From Psychrobacillus vulpis (GTDB taxonomy: Bacteria; Bacillota; Bacilli; Bacillales_A; Planococcaceae): a DNA stretch of 64,000 nt. Positions within the stretch are counted from its first letter, which is position 1. Each line of letters begins with the position of its first letter. A program made the translations under genes and the position numbers. Shown one piece after another: positions 31,734 through 41,371 of the stretch. The notes below the pieces were generated by a model. That model was given only the letters and a program-made list of their open reading frames with translations. It made no database searches and had not been told where the DNA came from. The stretch lies in the NCBI RefSeq assembly GCF_006861825.1, contig NZ_VDGI01000002.1, positions 66,716 through 130,715 of the forward strand, given 5' to 3'.

Positions 31734-33175
31734 ATATTCAAGTTATCATCCCAATGATTATCTTTCTTGGGATCATCTTTTTTATCGGCTTTTGGTCGAG
31801 TAAAAAGCTAGAGACGTCCACAGGTGGATTCCTACAAGAGTATTTTTTAGGTGGACGAGAACTTGGTGGTTTTGTACTTGCGATGACGATGGTGGCTACG
31901 TATGGAAGTGCATCAAGTTTTCTAGGAGGACCTGGAACTGCTTATACGATGGGATTCGGTTGGGTTCTGCTTGCGATGACGCAAGTCGTTACAGGTTATT
32001 TTGTACTCCTTATTTTAGGAAAGAAGTTTGCTATTTTAGCTCGTCGCTACAACGCCATTACGTTAATTGACTTCTTGAAAGTGCGATATAACAGCACAGC
32101 GGTTGTATTGCTAGCCGCTATTAGTATGATTATCTTCTTATTTTCTGCTATGACGGCTCAGTGGGTTGGTGGTGGCCGTTTAATCGAATCATTAACCGGT
32201 ATGAAATATACTACTGCATTATTTATTTTTGCTGTATCAGTTCTTGTTTATGTAGTAATTGGTGGATTCCGTGCAGTTGCGGTGACAGATGCTGTACAAG
32301 GTGGGGTCATGGTTGTTGGGACCCTCATATTACTGATCGCGGTTATTATTGCAGGTGGTGGCGTACCGAATATTATGCAAGATTTGCTTGCTGAAAATCC
32401 AAAGCTTGTGACGCCATACGGCAATGAAGGAAATTTATCCGCAGCATATGTCTCATCTTTTTGGATACTTGTTGGGGTAGGGGTTGTCGGGCTTCCGCAA
32501 ATGGCGGTGCGTGCAATGTCGTATAAGAATACTCGATCTATGCACCGAGCGCTTGTAATCGGAACGATTGTTACAGGTTTTATTATGCTAAATATGCATC
32601 TCATTGGTATATTTGCTCGTCCTATCTTACCAGGTGTGGAAGTCGCGGACACAGTTATTCCTCTAGTTGCACTAAAGGTTCTACCGGCTTGGCTAGCAGG
32701 AATTGTTTTGGCTGCACCACTTGCGGCAATTATGTCGACAGTGGATTCATTACTTATTTTAGTCAGCTCTTCCATCGTGAAGGACGTGTATATCAATTAT
32801 ATGAAACCGAATGCAAGCGAGAAAACAGTGAAACGGATGAGTTTTGGAGTAACAACTCTTCTAGGATCGATTGTCTTTTTATTAGCATTAAATCCTCCTG
32901 ACTTACTAATTTTCTTAAATTTATTTGCATTTGGAGGATTAGAAGCTGCATTTATTTGGCCTGTTGTGTTAGGTCTGTACTGGTCTTATGGCAATAAATA
33001 CGGTGCAATTGCATCAATGTTTACTGGAATTATTTCCTATATTGCGTTACACTTTTATAACCAATCATATGGTAATCTATTCGGCGTGCACACTGTAGTT
33101 GTGCCAGTCATTTTATCTCTTTTTGCATATGTAGCATTTAGTTTATTAATCAAAAAAACAAAATACGTATTTTAA
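31730..33175 (+). CDS. panF: Sodium/pantothenate symporter
   Basis: A 481-residue member of the sodium:solute symporter family with about 13 transmembrane helices. It imports pantothenate, the coenzyme A precursor, using the sodium gradient. Family segments visible include FFIGFWSSKK, EYFLGGRELGG and YGSASSFLGGPG near the N-terminus, and the LAAPLAAIMSTVDSLLI motif (about 330–346). Coupling to the DUF997 gene makes PanF more likely than other SSS members such as proline symporters. Confidence 0.92.
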   Translation: MNIQVIIPMIIFLGIIFFIGFWSSKKLETSTGGFLQEYFLGGRELGGFVLAMTMVATYGSASSFLGGPGTAYTMGFGWVLLAMTQVVTGYFVLLILGKKFAILARRYNAITLIDFLKVRYNSTAVVLLAAISMIIFLFSAMTAQWVGGGRLIESLTGMKYTTALFIFAVSVLVYVVIGGFRAVAVTDAVQGGVMVVGTLILLIAVIIAGGGVPNIMQDLLAENPKLVTPYGNEGNLSAAYVSSFWILVGVGVVGLPQMAVRAMSYKNTRSMHRALVIGTIVTGFIMLNMHLIGIFARPILPGVEVADTVIPLVALKVLPAWLAGIVLAAPLAAIMSTVDSLLILVSSSIVKDVYINYMKPNASEKTVKRMSFGVTTLLGSIVFLLALNPPDLLIFLNLFAFGGLEAAFIWPVVLGLYWSYGNKYGAIASMFTGIISYIALHFYNQSYGNLFGVHTVVVPVILSLFAYVAFSLLIKKTKYVF

Positions 33176-33191
33176 TAAAGGAGTTCCTCGG

Positions 33192-34106
33192 ATGAAACAA
33201 TGGAATATTTACTTAATGCTTGTGTTCGTCATGTTCGTTTGGGGAGCCAACCTACCCATACTAAAATATTTAGTTACCATCGTTCCCCCAGTTACACTCA
33301 CTGCATTTCGAGTTCTCTCATCTGGCTTTGTTGTACTGTTGATATTATGGCAAATGAAACTACTTCGGAAGCCAACAAAGCAGGAATGGAAATACATATT
33401 ATTAGGAGCGCTTACCAATGTGGTGGCACATCACTATTTTCTAAATATCGGACTTTCTATTACTAGTGGGACACATGGAGGACTCATTTTAGGAACAGGG
33501 CCAATGCTAACGGCGATTTCTGCGGCCATTATATTAAAATACTTTCCAACGCGAATCCAGTGGCTTGGATTATTACTAGGTCTTGCGGGAGTGAGCGTGT
33601 CCATCTTAGTAGGTGGTGGAGAATCTAATGGAGCAAATATTGGTGATTTCTATGTATTACTCGCTATTCTAGCGCAAGTACTAAGTTATATGGTCGTCAG
33701 TAAAGCAGCAAAAACGCTCGATCCAAGACTTCTAACAGCATACATGATGCTAGTAGGTGCACCTGTGCTAATTGCGATCAGTTTTGTACAAGAGCCAGGA
33801 GGATTTTCTAAGTTTGGGGAAACAACGCCATACTTTTGGGGGCTATTTTTAGCATCAGCCATCATTTGTACAGCGATTGGTCACCTTATGTATAATTACG
33901 CAGTAGGCAAAGCGGGAGCAACAAAAGCAGCAATATTTATGAACTTAAATCCATTATTCTCGATGCTTCTTTCTGCTATTTTCTTAAGTGAGATTCTGAA
34001 CATCCGTCACTTCATCGGCCTATTCCTTATTGTAGCTGGCGTAATACTTGGTTCAGGAGCAGCAGAAGACATGTGGAAAAAAAGACAAAAGTCCAAGATA
34101 TCTTAG
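33192..34106 (+). CDS. EamA-family (DMT) transporter
   Basis: A 304-residue protein with ten predicted transmembrane helices in two repeated EamA halves (about 5–140 and 150–290). DMT transporters export or import small metabolites; the substrate cannot be told from sequence. It lies 16 bases after panF with AAGGAGTTCCTCGG before the ATG, and a terminator follows, so it closes the panF operon. Confidence 0.88.
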   Translation: MKQWNIYLMLVFVMFVWGANLPILKYLVTIVPPVTLTAFRVLSSGFVVLLILWQMKLLRKPTKQEWKYILLGALTNVVAHHYFLNIGLSITSGTHGGLILGTGPMLTAISAAIILKYFPTRIQWLGLLLGLAGVSVSILVGGGESNGANIGDFYVLLAILAQVLSYMVVSKAAKTLDPRLLTAYMMLVGAPVLIAISFVQEPGGFSKFGETTPYFWGLFLASAIICTAIGHLMYNYAVGKAGATKAAIFMNLNPLFSMLLSAIFLSEILNIRHFIGLFLIVAGVILGSGAAEDMWKKRQKSKIS

Positions 34107-34125
34107 GAATCAAACAATAATATAC

Positions 34126-34166
34126 GACTGTAAAATTCATTAATTGAATTTTACAGTCTTTTCATT
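34126..34166 (+). terminator. panF operon terminator
   Basis: GACTGTAAAATTCA (34126–34139) pairs perfectly with TGAATTTTACAGTC (34145–34158), followed by TTTTCATTT. Confidence 0.9.
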
Positions 34167-34800
34167 TCTAGAAAATCGTTGAAAAAGGCGACACTCCTGC
34201 GGGAATAGCGTTAGCCGAAGGCCCCGCAGCGAGCGAGGAGGCTAAGGCAACGCCCGCGGAAAGGGAGCCGTTTCAACGATTTTCTAATCTACTGAGGTAT
34301 TGTACAACTCCATCTGACAAAGCTGATTAGAAGGACTTTATTAGTGCCCTCCTCGCTTTCCCGCAGTAGTCTCATACGCCACGCTAAATTCTCTTATATA
34401 AAAAAGGATGCCGTAAATAGTTCCTATCAAAGTACTAATTTCATACCATCCTCGTTTTTGTTCATATGTTTTATGGCATTAATAGTTGAAAAAAAAGCAG
34501 CAACTAAAATTGAGAAGCGAAGAGCGCACGAAATTGTATCTTCGGGCGCTGCTCTCCATGTAGATAGTATCTATTCTTTCATTAACCTAAAGCAAAAGTC
34601 ACCTGACTATAACCGTTTCAAGCGGGCGAAGGACAAACGACAGCTATAGGATTACCGAAAAAGAGGGACAGGAAGTGGCTTGCTACTTCCTGTCCCTCTT
34701 AAAACTTATCCGGTAATAAGATGGCCGACATACTGTCCAAAGCATGCTAGAAACGATGAAGAGAAGATGCACTTAGAGGATGCTTGCGCATTTTTCGAAT
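34164..34800. repeat. Composite intergenic repeat with a 16-bp hairpin
   Basis: A 122-bp GC-rich repeat core (34164–34286) is followed by the same tail as at 856–1000. The tail is interrupted here by about 340 extra bases (about 34335–34675). These end in a perfect hairpin: AAGAGGGACAGGAAGT (34661–34676), an 8-base loop and ACTTCCTGTCCCTCTT (34685–34700). The first copy lacks the extra bases and the left arm. The frame across 34344–34649 has no ribosome site, so I treat the region as non-coding. The rest of the gap to 35072 is AT-rich; a short inverted repeat TAACATT–CTTC–AATGTTA overlaps a TATAAT near 34900 that may be the promoter of the Pel locus. Confidence 0.7.
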
Positions 34801-35072
34801 TGAGTGAAAAATTTATATATACAAAATACTATTTAAAGACTATTATTTGGAAAAAGTATATAATTATTTTATATAAACCATTAACATTCTTCAATGTTAT
34901 AATGACTTAAGTATCATTATAATAATAATATAGTTGATTGGATAACTATTTATGTGTAAAAAGTCCTTGATAATGTATTGGCAAAAAAAATGAAATTATC
35001 ATTTTAATACCGACAAATAATATCAATGGTTAATTTTTCAATTGTAAGAGTAGCAAAACATATGAAAGCAGG

Positions 35073-36425
35073 TTGCTTGAATTGAATGTAAAAGGAAATT
35101 TATTGTCTTACATATATATAAAGAATGTTATAAAAGCATTTCTATTTAGTACATTTGCATTTTTAGCATTTTCACAACATACGGATGCAGCAAATTTAGA
35201 TAAGAGTATATTCTATGTATCAAATAATGGAAGTGATTCTTACGATGGAACGATAGACGCTCCTTGGAGAACAATCCAAAAAGCAGCGGATAGTTTAAAA
35301 CCAGGGGACACTGTTTATGTTCGAGGGGGCACTTACGCTGAATTTGTAAGTATAACAAATTCTGGTTCTAAAGAGGAAGGCTATATTTCATTTAAAGCAT
35401 TTCCAGGAGAAATTCCGGTGCTAGAAGGCGAAAATCTTACAATAAAGAGTGGAAATAGAGCCTTATTTCATTTAGAAAACACTCACTATATTATTCTTAA
35501 AGGTTTTGAAATCAGAAACCTAAGTACAGATGATTCTAAGAAATATCCAACGGGCATCCTTGTAAGTGAGGGTGGAAGTAATATACAGCTACTGAACAAT
35601 CATGTTCATCATATAAAAAATATGTCTAAAAAAGGTAATGCACACGGAATTCTTTTCTATGGTAATTCATCACAAAAAATGAGTGATATAAAGATTGAAA
35701 ATAATAACATACATCACTTAACGCTAGGTAGTAGTGAATCACTTACACTTAGCGGAAATATTGATGGTTTTACTATTTCGCGAAACAGTATACACCATAA
35801 CAATAATATAGGAATTGATGTAGCAGGATTTTATGATGCATGTGAAACGAATTGTCTTGATCAAGTGAGAAATGGAACTATTTCTTATAACAAGGTTTAC
35901 GATAACAGCTCTGGAAAGAATCCTGTATATAGGGGTAGTCATTCAGCAGCAGGAATATACGCCGATGGTTCAACAAATATAGAGATTAAAAACAATTTCA
36001 TTTATAACAATGATTTTGGGATTGAATTGGCAAGCGAAAACTATGGAAAACAAACAAGCTATATCTCTGCAAAAAATAATGTTGTTTACAACAATAATGG
36101 TGCGGGAATAATTATTGGTGGAGCAAGTGTTTCAAATGGTGGAGCTTATAAAAATGTAGTAACAAATAATATTCTTAGCTTTAATGATCAATTAAAGGAA
36201 GGGTATGGCGAAATAACAGTTCAATGGAATGCCTCAGAAAATCAATTTATTAATAACGTTATTTACAGCAAAAATAAAAAAAATATTATTCAACAAAATG
36301 ATCCAAATGAAAATAGTAATTTATTTATTAATAATAGTATTTATGCATTTGAAAAGCAGCCTTCACTTACTAAAAGAATTACAACTAAAATTAAAAATAT
36401 ATTCAATGAAAAAGATGACGATTAG
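35073..36425 (+). CDS. Secreted right-handed beta-helix protein
   Basis: The 450-residue protein has a signal peptide (about 18–40, FSQHTDAA) and a parallel beta-helix made of pectate-lyase-like coils rich in NN and N-x-I-x-x-N (about 50–410). The opening STNGSDSYDGTIDAPWRTIQKA-type segment (actual: NNGSDSYDGTIDAPWRTIQ) is the DUF1565-like start found in secreted polysaccharide-binding or lyase proteins. It is the first gene of the Pel locus, so it may cut, epimerise or bind the polymer. The start is TTG, at 35073 or 35082; AAAGCAGG fits the second better. Catalytic residues cannot be identified. Confidence 0.78.
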   Translation: MLELNVKGNLLSYIYIKNVIKAFLFSTFAFLAFSQHTDAANLDKSIFYVSNNGSDSYDGTIDAPWRTIQKAADSLKPGDTVYVRGGTYAEFVSITNSGSKEEGYISFKAFPGEIPVLEGENLTIKSGNRALFHLENTHYIILKGFEIRNLSTDDSKKYPTGILVSEGGSNIQLLNNHVHHIKNMSKKGNAHGILFYGNSSQKMSDIKIENNNIHHLTLGSSESLTLSGNIDGFTISRNSIHHNNNIGIDVAGFYDACETNCLDQVRNGTISYNKVYDNSSGKNPVYRGSHSAAGIYADGSTNIEIKNNFIYNNDFGIELASENYGKQTSYISAKNNVVYNNNGAGIIIGGASVSNGGAYKNVVTNNILSFNDQLKEGYGEITVQWNASENQFINNVIYSKNKKNIIQQNDPNENSNLFINNSIYAFEKQPSLTKRITTKIKNIFNEKDDD

Positions 36426-36466
36426 AAGAAAATAGTAAAATTGATGGGGATAGGAAGGGAAAGTAA

Positions 36467-38641
36467 ATGAGAGTATTAATTACAGGCGGGTACGGTTTTA
36501 TTGGATCTCATATAGCCGATAGATATTACAAAGAAGGCTATGAAGTATTTATTATAGACAATTTTTCAACAGGGAAAAAAGAAAATATCTCATTTAAACA
36601 TAAAAATTACAAACTATCAGTAGAGGATCCAAAATGCGAGGAGATCTTTAAGTCATATCACTTTGATGTAGTCGTTCATCTAGCTGCACAAGTTAGTGTT
36701 GCAAAATCGATCGTAAATCCGAGAGAAGATATAGAAGCAAATGTTGTTGGCCTTGTTAACATCATAACGCTTTCTCAGAAGTATCAAGTAAAGAAATTTA
36801 TTTTTGCTTCCTCAGCGGCTGTTTACGGTGTAAATGAAGTCATTCCATTAAAAGAAGATGAAATTATTAAACCGATTTCTCCATATGGAATTAGTAAATG
36901 GATAGGGGAAGAATATTGCAATAAGTGGAAAGAAATACACGACTTTGAGAGTGTATGTTTTCGTTTCTCCAATGTATATGGACCTAGACAAAATAATGAT
37001 GGAGAAGGTGGGGTAATATCTATCTTCTTGGATAGAATCATTAACAACGAACCAATAGATCTGTTTGGGGATGGAGAACAAACGAGGGATTTTATCTATG
37101 TGGAAGATGTTGCAGATGCTATCTTTAGAGCTTCTAATTCTAATATAGAGGGAATTTACAATTTATCCACCAATACGGAGTACAGTATTAATCATGTTAT
37201 AGATAAAATGAAAAATATTCATGGGGATATTCAAACAAATTACAAGTCAGGTAGAGTAGGGGATATCTATAAATCTGTATTAAGTAACCAAAAGGTGAAG
37301 GACGAGCTTGATTGGAGTCCCATGTATGATTTGGATGAAGGTTTAGAGCGTACGTATAATTGGACAATTACAAATCAAGCTAGTAAAGAAAGTGCCGTTA
37401 CAATTACTCCATCAAAGAGTAAGACCACCGTTATTTATAAAAAAATTCAACCTTATATTGAAAACTTATTAGTATTTTCATTTATCAGCTGGCTGATATT
37501 AACGAATCAGGTAAGTATGTTAGATACGATTGATGTAGGTATATTTTACATCATGATAATAGGGGTCATTTATGGGAATCGACAATCAATTATTGCAGTA
37601 GGATTATCCGTGTGGTTACTTGTTGCTGAAAAACTATTTGAAGGTCGCGAAATTATTTCTTTATTATATGATACTACTTTCTTTTTCCAAATTGCTCTCT
37701 TTTTATTTGTTGGTTTAGTTGTAGGTTACTCAATACAACGAAAAAATAATATGCTTAAAGAGCAAAAGATCAAAATAGAAGAATTGGATAAACGATATGA
37801 CTTTTTAAATGGAGTCTATGCGGAAGTGAGAGAAGTAAAGGAAGAGTTACAGTTACGAATGCTAAACAGTGGAGATAGTTTTGGAAAAATCCATTCAATC
37901 TTGAAGGAATTAGAAGGACTAGAGCCTGAAAAAGTATTTACAAGTACAGTTAACGTTGTACAAACGATAATGAATGTAAAAAACGTCTCCATTTATATTT
38001 TAAATAAAAATAACTCATTTTTAAGGTTAATAGCTAATTCAAATAAACCAGACATGTCTAGTATCAACTCACTTAAAGTTGATGAAGTGAAATATGTTCA
38101 AAATATATTAAAAGATGGAAAAGTATTTGTTAATAAACAATTACTTTCCGATATACCTTTAATGGCAGCCCCAATTTATCATGATAATAAAGTTGCAGCA
38201 ATTATTACAATAAACGACCTTGATTTTGAGAAATTTTCACTTTATCATGAAAATCTTTTTAAAGTAACAGCAGATTTAGTTGAGTCTGCTTTAGGAAGAG
38301 CATTCAGTTATATTGAAGCAACTGAAATGAATCGATATATTCCAAACACCAATATTCTGAAGTACAGCGTGTTTGAAGAAATTCTATCTAGTAAAAAAGA
38401 AGCGAAAGAAATGCATAAAACTCCTTTCTTATTATTAGAAGGCCTTTTTGAAGGGAAATCGATTGCTGAATATTCTAGAGTGATTTCAGGACTTTTGCGA
38501 GAAACGGATTATATAGGACAAAGTAAAAAAGACAACATCTTAGTTCTCTTATCCAACACAACAAGAAATGATGGAGAAGTTGTTTTATCTAGATTTAAAG
38601 AAAAAGGAATTAATTTCAAGTTGTTAGAAGGAGAGATATAA
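36467..38641 (+). CDS. Sugar-nucleotide epimerase fused to PelD-like c-di-GMP receptor
   Basis: Residues 1 to about 308 form an NAD-dependent epimerase/dehydratase of the GalE type: the dinucleotide loop GGYGFIG (7–13) and the catalytic Tyr140-x3-Lys144. After a linker come about four transmembrane helices (about 340–430), a coiled coil, a GAF domain (about 475–610) and a degenerate GGDEF domain. The GGDEF active-site motif is replaced by KKDNI, but the inhibitory site RxxD is kept as RETD (678–681), the residues PelD uses to bind cyclic-di-GMP. Family knowledge: PelD is the c-di-GMP sensor that turns on Pel synthesis, and GalE-type enzymes make UDP-GalNAc or UDP-Gal precursors. The in-frame fusion puts precursor supply and sensing in one 724-residue protein. 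Confidence 0.85.
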   Translation: MRVLITGGYGFIGSHIADRYYKEGYEVFIIDNFSTGKKENISFKHKNYKLSVEDPKCEEIFKSYHFDVVVHLAAQVSVAKSIVNPREDIEANVVGLVNIITLSQKYQVKKFIFASSAAVYGVNEVIPLKEDEIIKPISPYGISKWIGEEYCNKWKEIHDFESVCFRFSNVYGPRQNNDGEGGVISIFLDRIINNEPIDLFGDGEQTRDFIYVEDVADAIFRASNSNIEGIYNLSTNTEYSINHVIDKMKNIHGDIQTNYKSGRVGDIYKSVLSNQKVKDELDWSPMYDLDEGLERTYNWTITNQASKESAVTITPSKSKTTVIYKKIQPYIENLLVFSFISWLILTNQVSMLDTIDVGIFYIMIIGVIYGNRQSIIAVGLSVWLLVAEKLFEGREIISLLYDTTFFFQIALFLFVGLVVGYSIQRKNNMLKEQKIKIEELDKRYDFLNGVYAEVREVKEELQLRMLNSGDSFGKIHSILKELEGLEPEKVFTSTVNVVQTIMNVKNVSIYILNKNNSFLRLIANSNKPDMSSINSLKVDEVKYVQNILKDGKVFVNKQLLSDIPLMAAPIYHDNKVAAIITINDLDFEKFSLYHENLFKVTADLVESALGRAFSYIEATEMNRYIPNTNILKYSVFEEILSSKKEAKEMHKTPFLLLEGLFEGKSIAEYSRVISGLLRETDYIGQSKKDNILVLLSNTTRNDGEVVLSRFKEKGINFKLLEGEI

Positions 38642-38642
38642 A

Positions 38643-39560
38643 ATGATGTACATGTATATGCTGTATATTATTTTATCTGCATGTGTCCTTTTATTCATTT
38701 CGAACAAAAATTTAAAAGAGTGGCTATTAAAAATGACGGTAGTATCATTTTTGCCGATAATTGGATGGTTTTTGCCTGTTATATGGGCAAAGAAGTTTAT
38801 AAAAAATAAAGGTGATATGTTTGGTAAGTATATAAACAAACAAAACGAGGATATTTCTGTAGAGTTATTAGCTATTCAAGAAAAAATAGAAAAAGAAAAA
38901 GAGCTGAATATTGTTCCGATTGAAGAAGCTTTAGTAGTGAGTGATTACTCCGCAAGAAGAAAAGTAATGATTGATGTATTAAAAGAGGATACATTGCAAT
39001 ACATGGACGTAATTAAAACAGCGGTACTAAACGAAGATACAGAAACTTCTCATTATGCTGTTACAGCAGTGATGGAGATAAAAAGAAAACTATCTATTTC
39101 ACTGCAAGAGCTTTCTGTTAAATTTGATCAGAATAATAGTGATACTCACATAGCTCGCGCGTACGCACAAGTTTTGAAGGAGTACATGGATAGTGGATTT
39201 TTGGACGATCAAACTATTCGAAAATACAAATTTACTTATATTCATGTATTAAATCAACTTATTCAAAATGATGATGGAGATGGGGAAACTTTTGAAGAAA
39301 AGGTGACAACTGAAATGGAGTTGAGTGAATATTCCACTGCAGAAAATACTTGCCTAGAATATTTAAGGAAATATCCAAATTCAGAAAAACCTTATATTTG
39401 TTTATTGAAATTATATTACACTACTAAATCTACAATAAAAATGCAAAGTACATTGGATGAATTAAAAAGATCAACGATTAAACTTTCCAATCAAGCGCTT
39501 ACTATTGTTAGGTATTGGTCGGGAGGAACTGGATATGAAGGTAAAAGGGAACTTCTCTAA
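38643..39560 (+). CDS. pelE: PelE-like membrane/TPR protein
   Basis: The 305-residue product has two N-terminal transmembrane segments (about 5–20 and 30–48), a coiled-coil linker and a helical region with TPR character (about 90–300, e.g. AENTCLEYLRKYPNSEKPYICLLKLYY). That is the PelE layout, and it lies between the PelD and PelA-like genes as in known pel clusters. PelE scaffolds the synthase at the inner membrane. It starts one base after the previous stop. The family call depends on position and topology more than on sequence motifs. Confidence 0.75.
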   Translation: MMYMYMLYIILSACVLLFISNKNLKEWLLKMTVVSFLPIIGWFLPVIWAKKFIKNKGDMFGKYINKQNEDISVELLAIQEKIEKEKELNIVPIEEALVVSDYSARRKVMIDVLKEDTLQYMDVIKTAVLNEDTETSHYAVTAVMEIKRKLSISLQELSVKFDQNNSDTHIARAYAQVLKEYMDSGFLDDQTIRKYKFTYIHVLNQLIQNDDGDGETFEEKVTTEMELSEYSTAENTCLEYLRKYPNSEKPYICLLKLYYTTKSTIKMQSTLDELKRSTIKLSNQALTIVRYWSGGTGYEGKRELL

Positions 39561-41370
39561 AGAAATATACATTATAATCCTTTTCGTTCTACTATTTGGT
39601 ATTTTATTGGAGTTTTCGCGTTCGCAATTTATATTAAAATTTCAACAAAATCAAAGTTTAATTGAAAAGAGAGATGAAATTTTAGCGGATATTTCTAAAG
39701 AGAATATAGTAGAACCGAGTGGAAGTAATTACTGCATACTATATAATCCTACAGATGAATACAGCGAAAAATTAAAGGGAAATGCGATTAAAACGCTTGA
39801 ATATATGAAAAAAAAGTCAACAGAAGTTAAAGTGAATGAAACAAAGGTTGATTTTAAGAGTTGTGATGTAATTCTTCTCACTACTGATCAGTTAAAAGAT
39901 ATTGGTAATACAGAGGAAATTGAGCAATATGTGTTTCAAGGAGGATATATTTTTTTTATGTCTGTGTTAGACATAGATACAGATTATCAAATACTATATC
40001 GTAAATTTGGTATTACCTCTTTCGATAAATCAGTAGATGCAAAAGGAATTCATTTAACCTCAGATGTATTAATTGGTGAAAAAGATCTTTTTATTGACGA
40101 TGATTTTATCCATAATTCTTCCATAAGTGTTGGGCTTGATGATGGAACAGAGTTACTTGCTGAAAGTGCAAATGGAATACCACTATTATGGAAAAATGAA
40201 TATGGCAAAGGCGCATTTATGAATTTTAACGGTACTATGCTACAAGAAAAAATAAATCGAGGCTTTTTTGCTGGTGCATTAAGTTTATTGGAACCCAATT
40301 TTATATATTCTATTTTTAATTTGAAGGTATTTTTCATTGATGATTTCCCTTCGCCCATTGCAAAAGGAACTAATCCGATTATTTATAAAGAGTACAAGAG
40401 AGATATATCTGCTTTCTACCAAGAAGTATGGTGGCCAAATATGCTGAAAACTTCCAAAAAATATGATATGAAATATACCGGTGCAATTATTGAGTCATAC
40501 AACGATCGTGTGGAGCCTCCTTTTAATTATACAGAAGATAAGGATAGTCATTATCTTATCTCATATGGTCGTGAGCTTATTAAAAGTGGAGGGGAATTGG
40601 GCTTTCATGGTTATAACCATCAATCTTTAGTACTTGATAAAGAGGTATCTTCCCAATTTGGTTATAAAGAATGGAGAAAAGAAGAAGACATGTCCGAGTC
40701 AATTGATGAGCTTCTTACCTATACGAAAAGTGCATTTCCTGGATATACAGTTACATCTTATGTGCCTCCCTCCAATGTTCTTTCTAAAGAAGGAAGAGAA
40801 GCAATGAAAAAGGTGTGGCCAGACTTAACTGTAATCTCCTCATTATATGGAGAAGATGAAAGTGGAGTAGCTTATGTTCAAGAATTCGATGTAGCGGAAG
40901 ATGGAATTATTGAAATGCCCCGTATTACTTCTGGTTATTTTGAGAGAGAGTACGACCGCTGGGCAGAAGCGAACACGATGACAGGGGTAGGTGTATTTTC
41001 TCACTTTGTTCATCCAGATGATGTAATAAGTAGTGATAGAAGCAACAATATGGGGTGGGAAAAAATCTATAAGTCATTCAATGATTATATGTCCCGCGTG
41101 CAAAAGACGTATCCTTGGCTTCGAGCGTTACCTGCTACTGAAGCAGCGCTAGATATGGCTACAAATATTCATACTCAAGTAAGCTGGAAGAACGGGGAAA
41201 ATAGTGTTGAAGGTAATATGGACAAATACAATGGGGAGACTTCCTATATTTTACGTTCAAAAAGAAAACTGGGGCGCTTAGAAAATTGTACTGTTAAAAA
41301 AATAGGCGACAATGTTTACTTAGTAACAGCAAATGCATCTAAATTCAAAATAGAATTTGGGGGAAATTAG
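39535..41370 (+). CDS. PelA-type polysaccharide deacetylase (DUF2194)
   Basis: A membrane-anchored extracellular enzyme of 611 residues: one helix (about 11–27), an alpha/beta domain (about 60–255), then a DUF2194/polysaccharide-deacetylase domain. Catalytic and metal residues are visible as Asp269-Asp270 (FFIDDFPSP), His358 and His362 (GFHGYNH), and a later FSHFVHPDD motif. By family it should remove acetyl groups from the GalNAc-containing polymer. The glycoside-hydrolase half of proteobacterial PelA is absent, as in other Gram-positive forms. I start at ATG 39535 after GGGAGGAACTGGAT; it overlaps pelE by 26 bases. Confidence 0.85.
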   Translation: MKVKGNFSKEIYIIILFVLLFGILLEFSRSQFILKFQQNQSLIEKRDEILADISKENIVEPSGSNYCILYNPTDEYSEKLKGNAIKTLEYMKKKSTEVKVNETKVDFKSCDVILLTTDQLKDIGNTEEIEQYVFQGGYIFFMSVLDIDTDYQILYRKFGITSFDKSVDAKGIHLTSDVLIGEKDLFIDDDFIHNSSISVGLDDGTELLAESANGIPLLWKNEYGKGAFMNFNGTMLQEKINRGFFAGALSLLEPNFIYSIFNLKVFFIDDFPSPIAKGTNPIIYKEYKRDISAFYQEVWWPNMLKTSKKYDMKYTGAIIESYNDRVEPPFNYTEDKDSHYLISYGRELIKSGGELGFHGYNHQSLVLDKEVSSQFGYKEWRKEEDMSESIDELLTYTKSAFPGYTVTSYVPPSNVLSKEGREAMKKVWPDLTVISSLYGEDESGVAYVQEFDVAEDGIIEMPRITSGYFEREYDRWAEANTMTGVGVFSHFVHPDDVISSDRSNNMGWEKIYKSFNDYMSRVQKTYPWLRALPATEAALDMATNIHTQVSWKNGENSVEGNMDKYNGETSYILRSKRKLGRLENCTVKKIGDNVYLVTANASKFKIEFGGN

Positions 41371-41371
41371 A

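Noticed and set aside
34344-34649. 101-residue open frame
   Set aside because: No ribosome site, lies in a composite intergenic repeat, and the composition is not protein-like.
34880-35070. Cyclic-di-GMP riboswitch before the Pel locus
   Set aside because: The leader is AT-rich and lacks the conserved GEMM core words; control through the PelD-like domain is enough.
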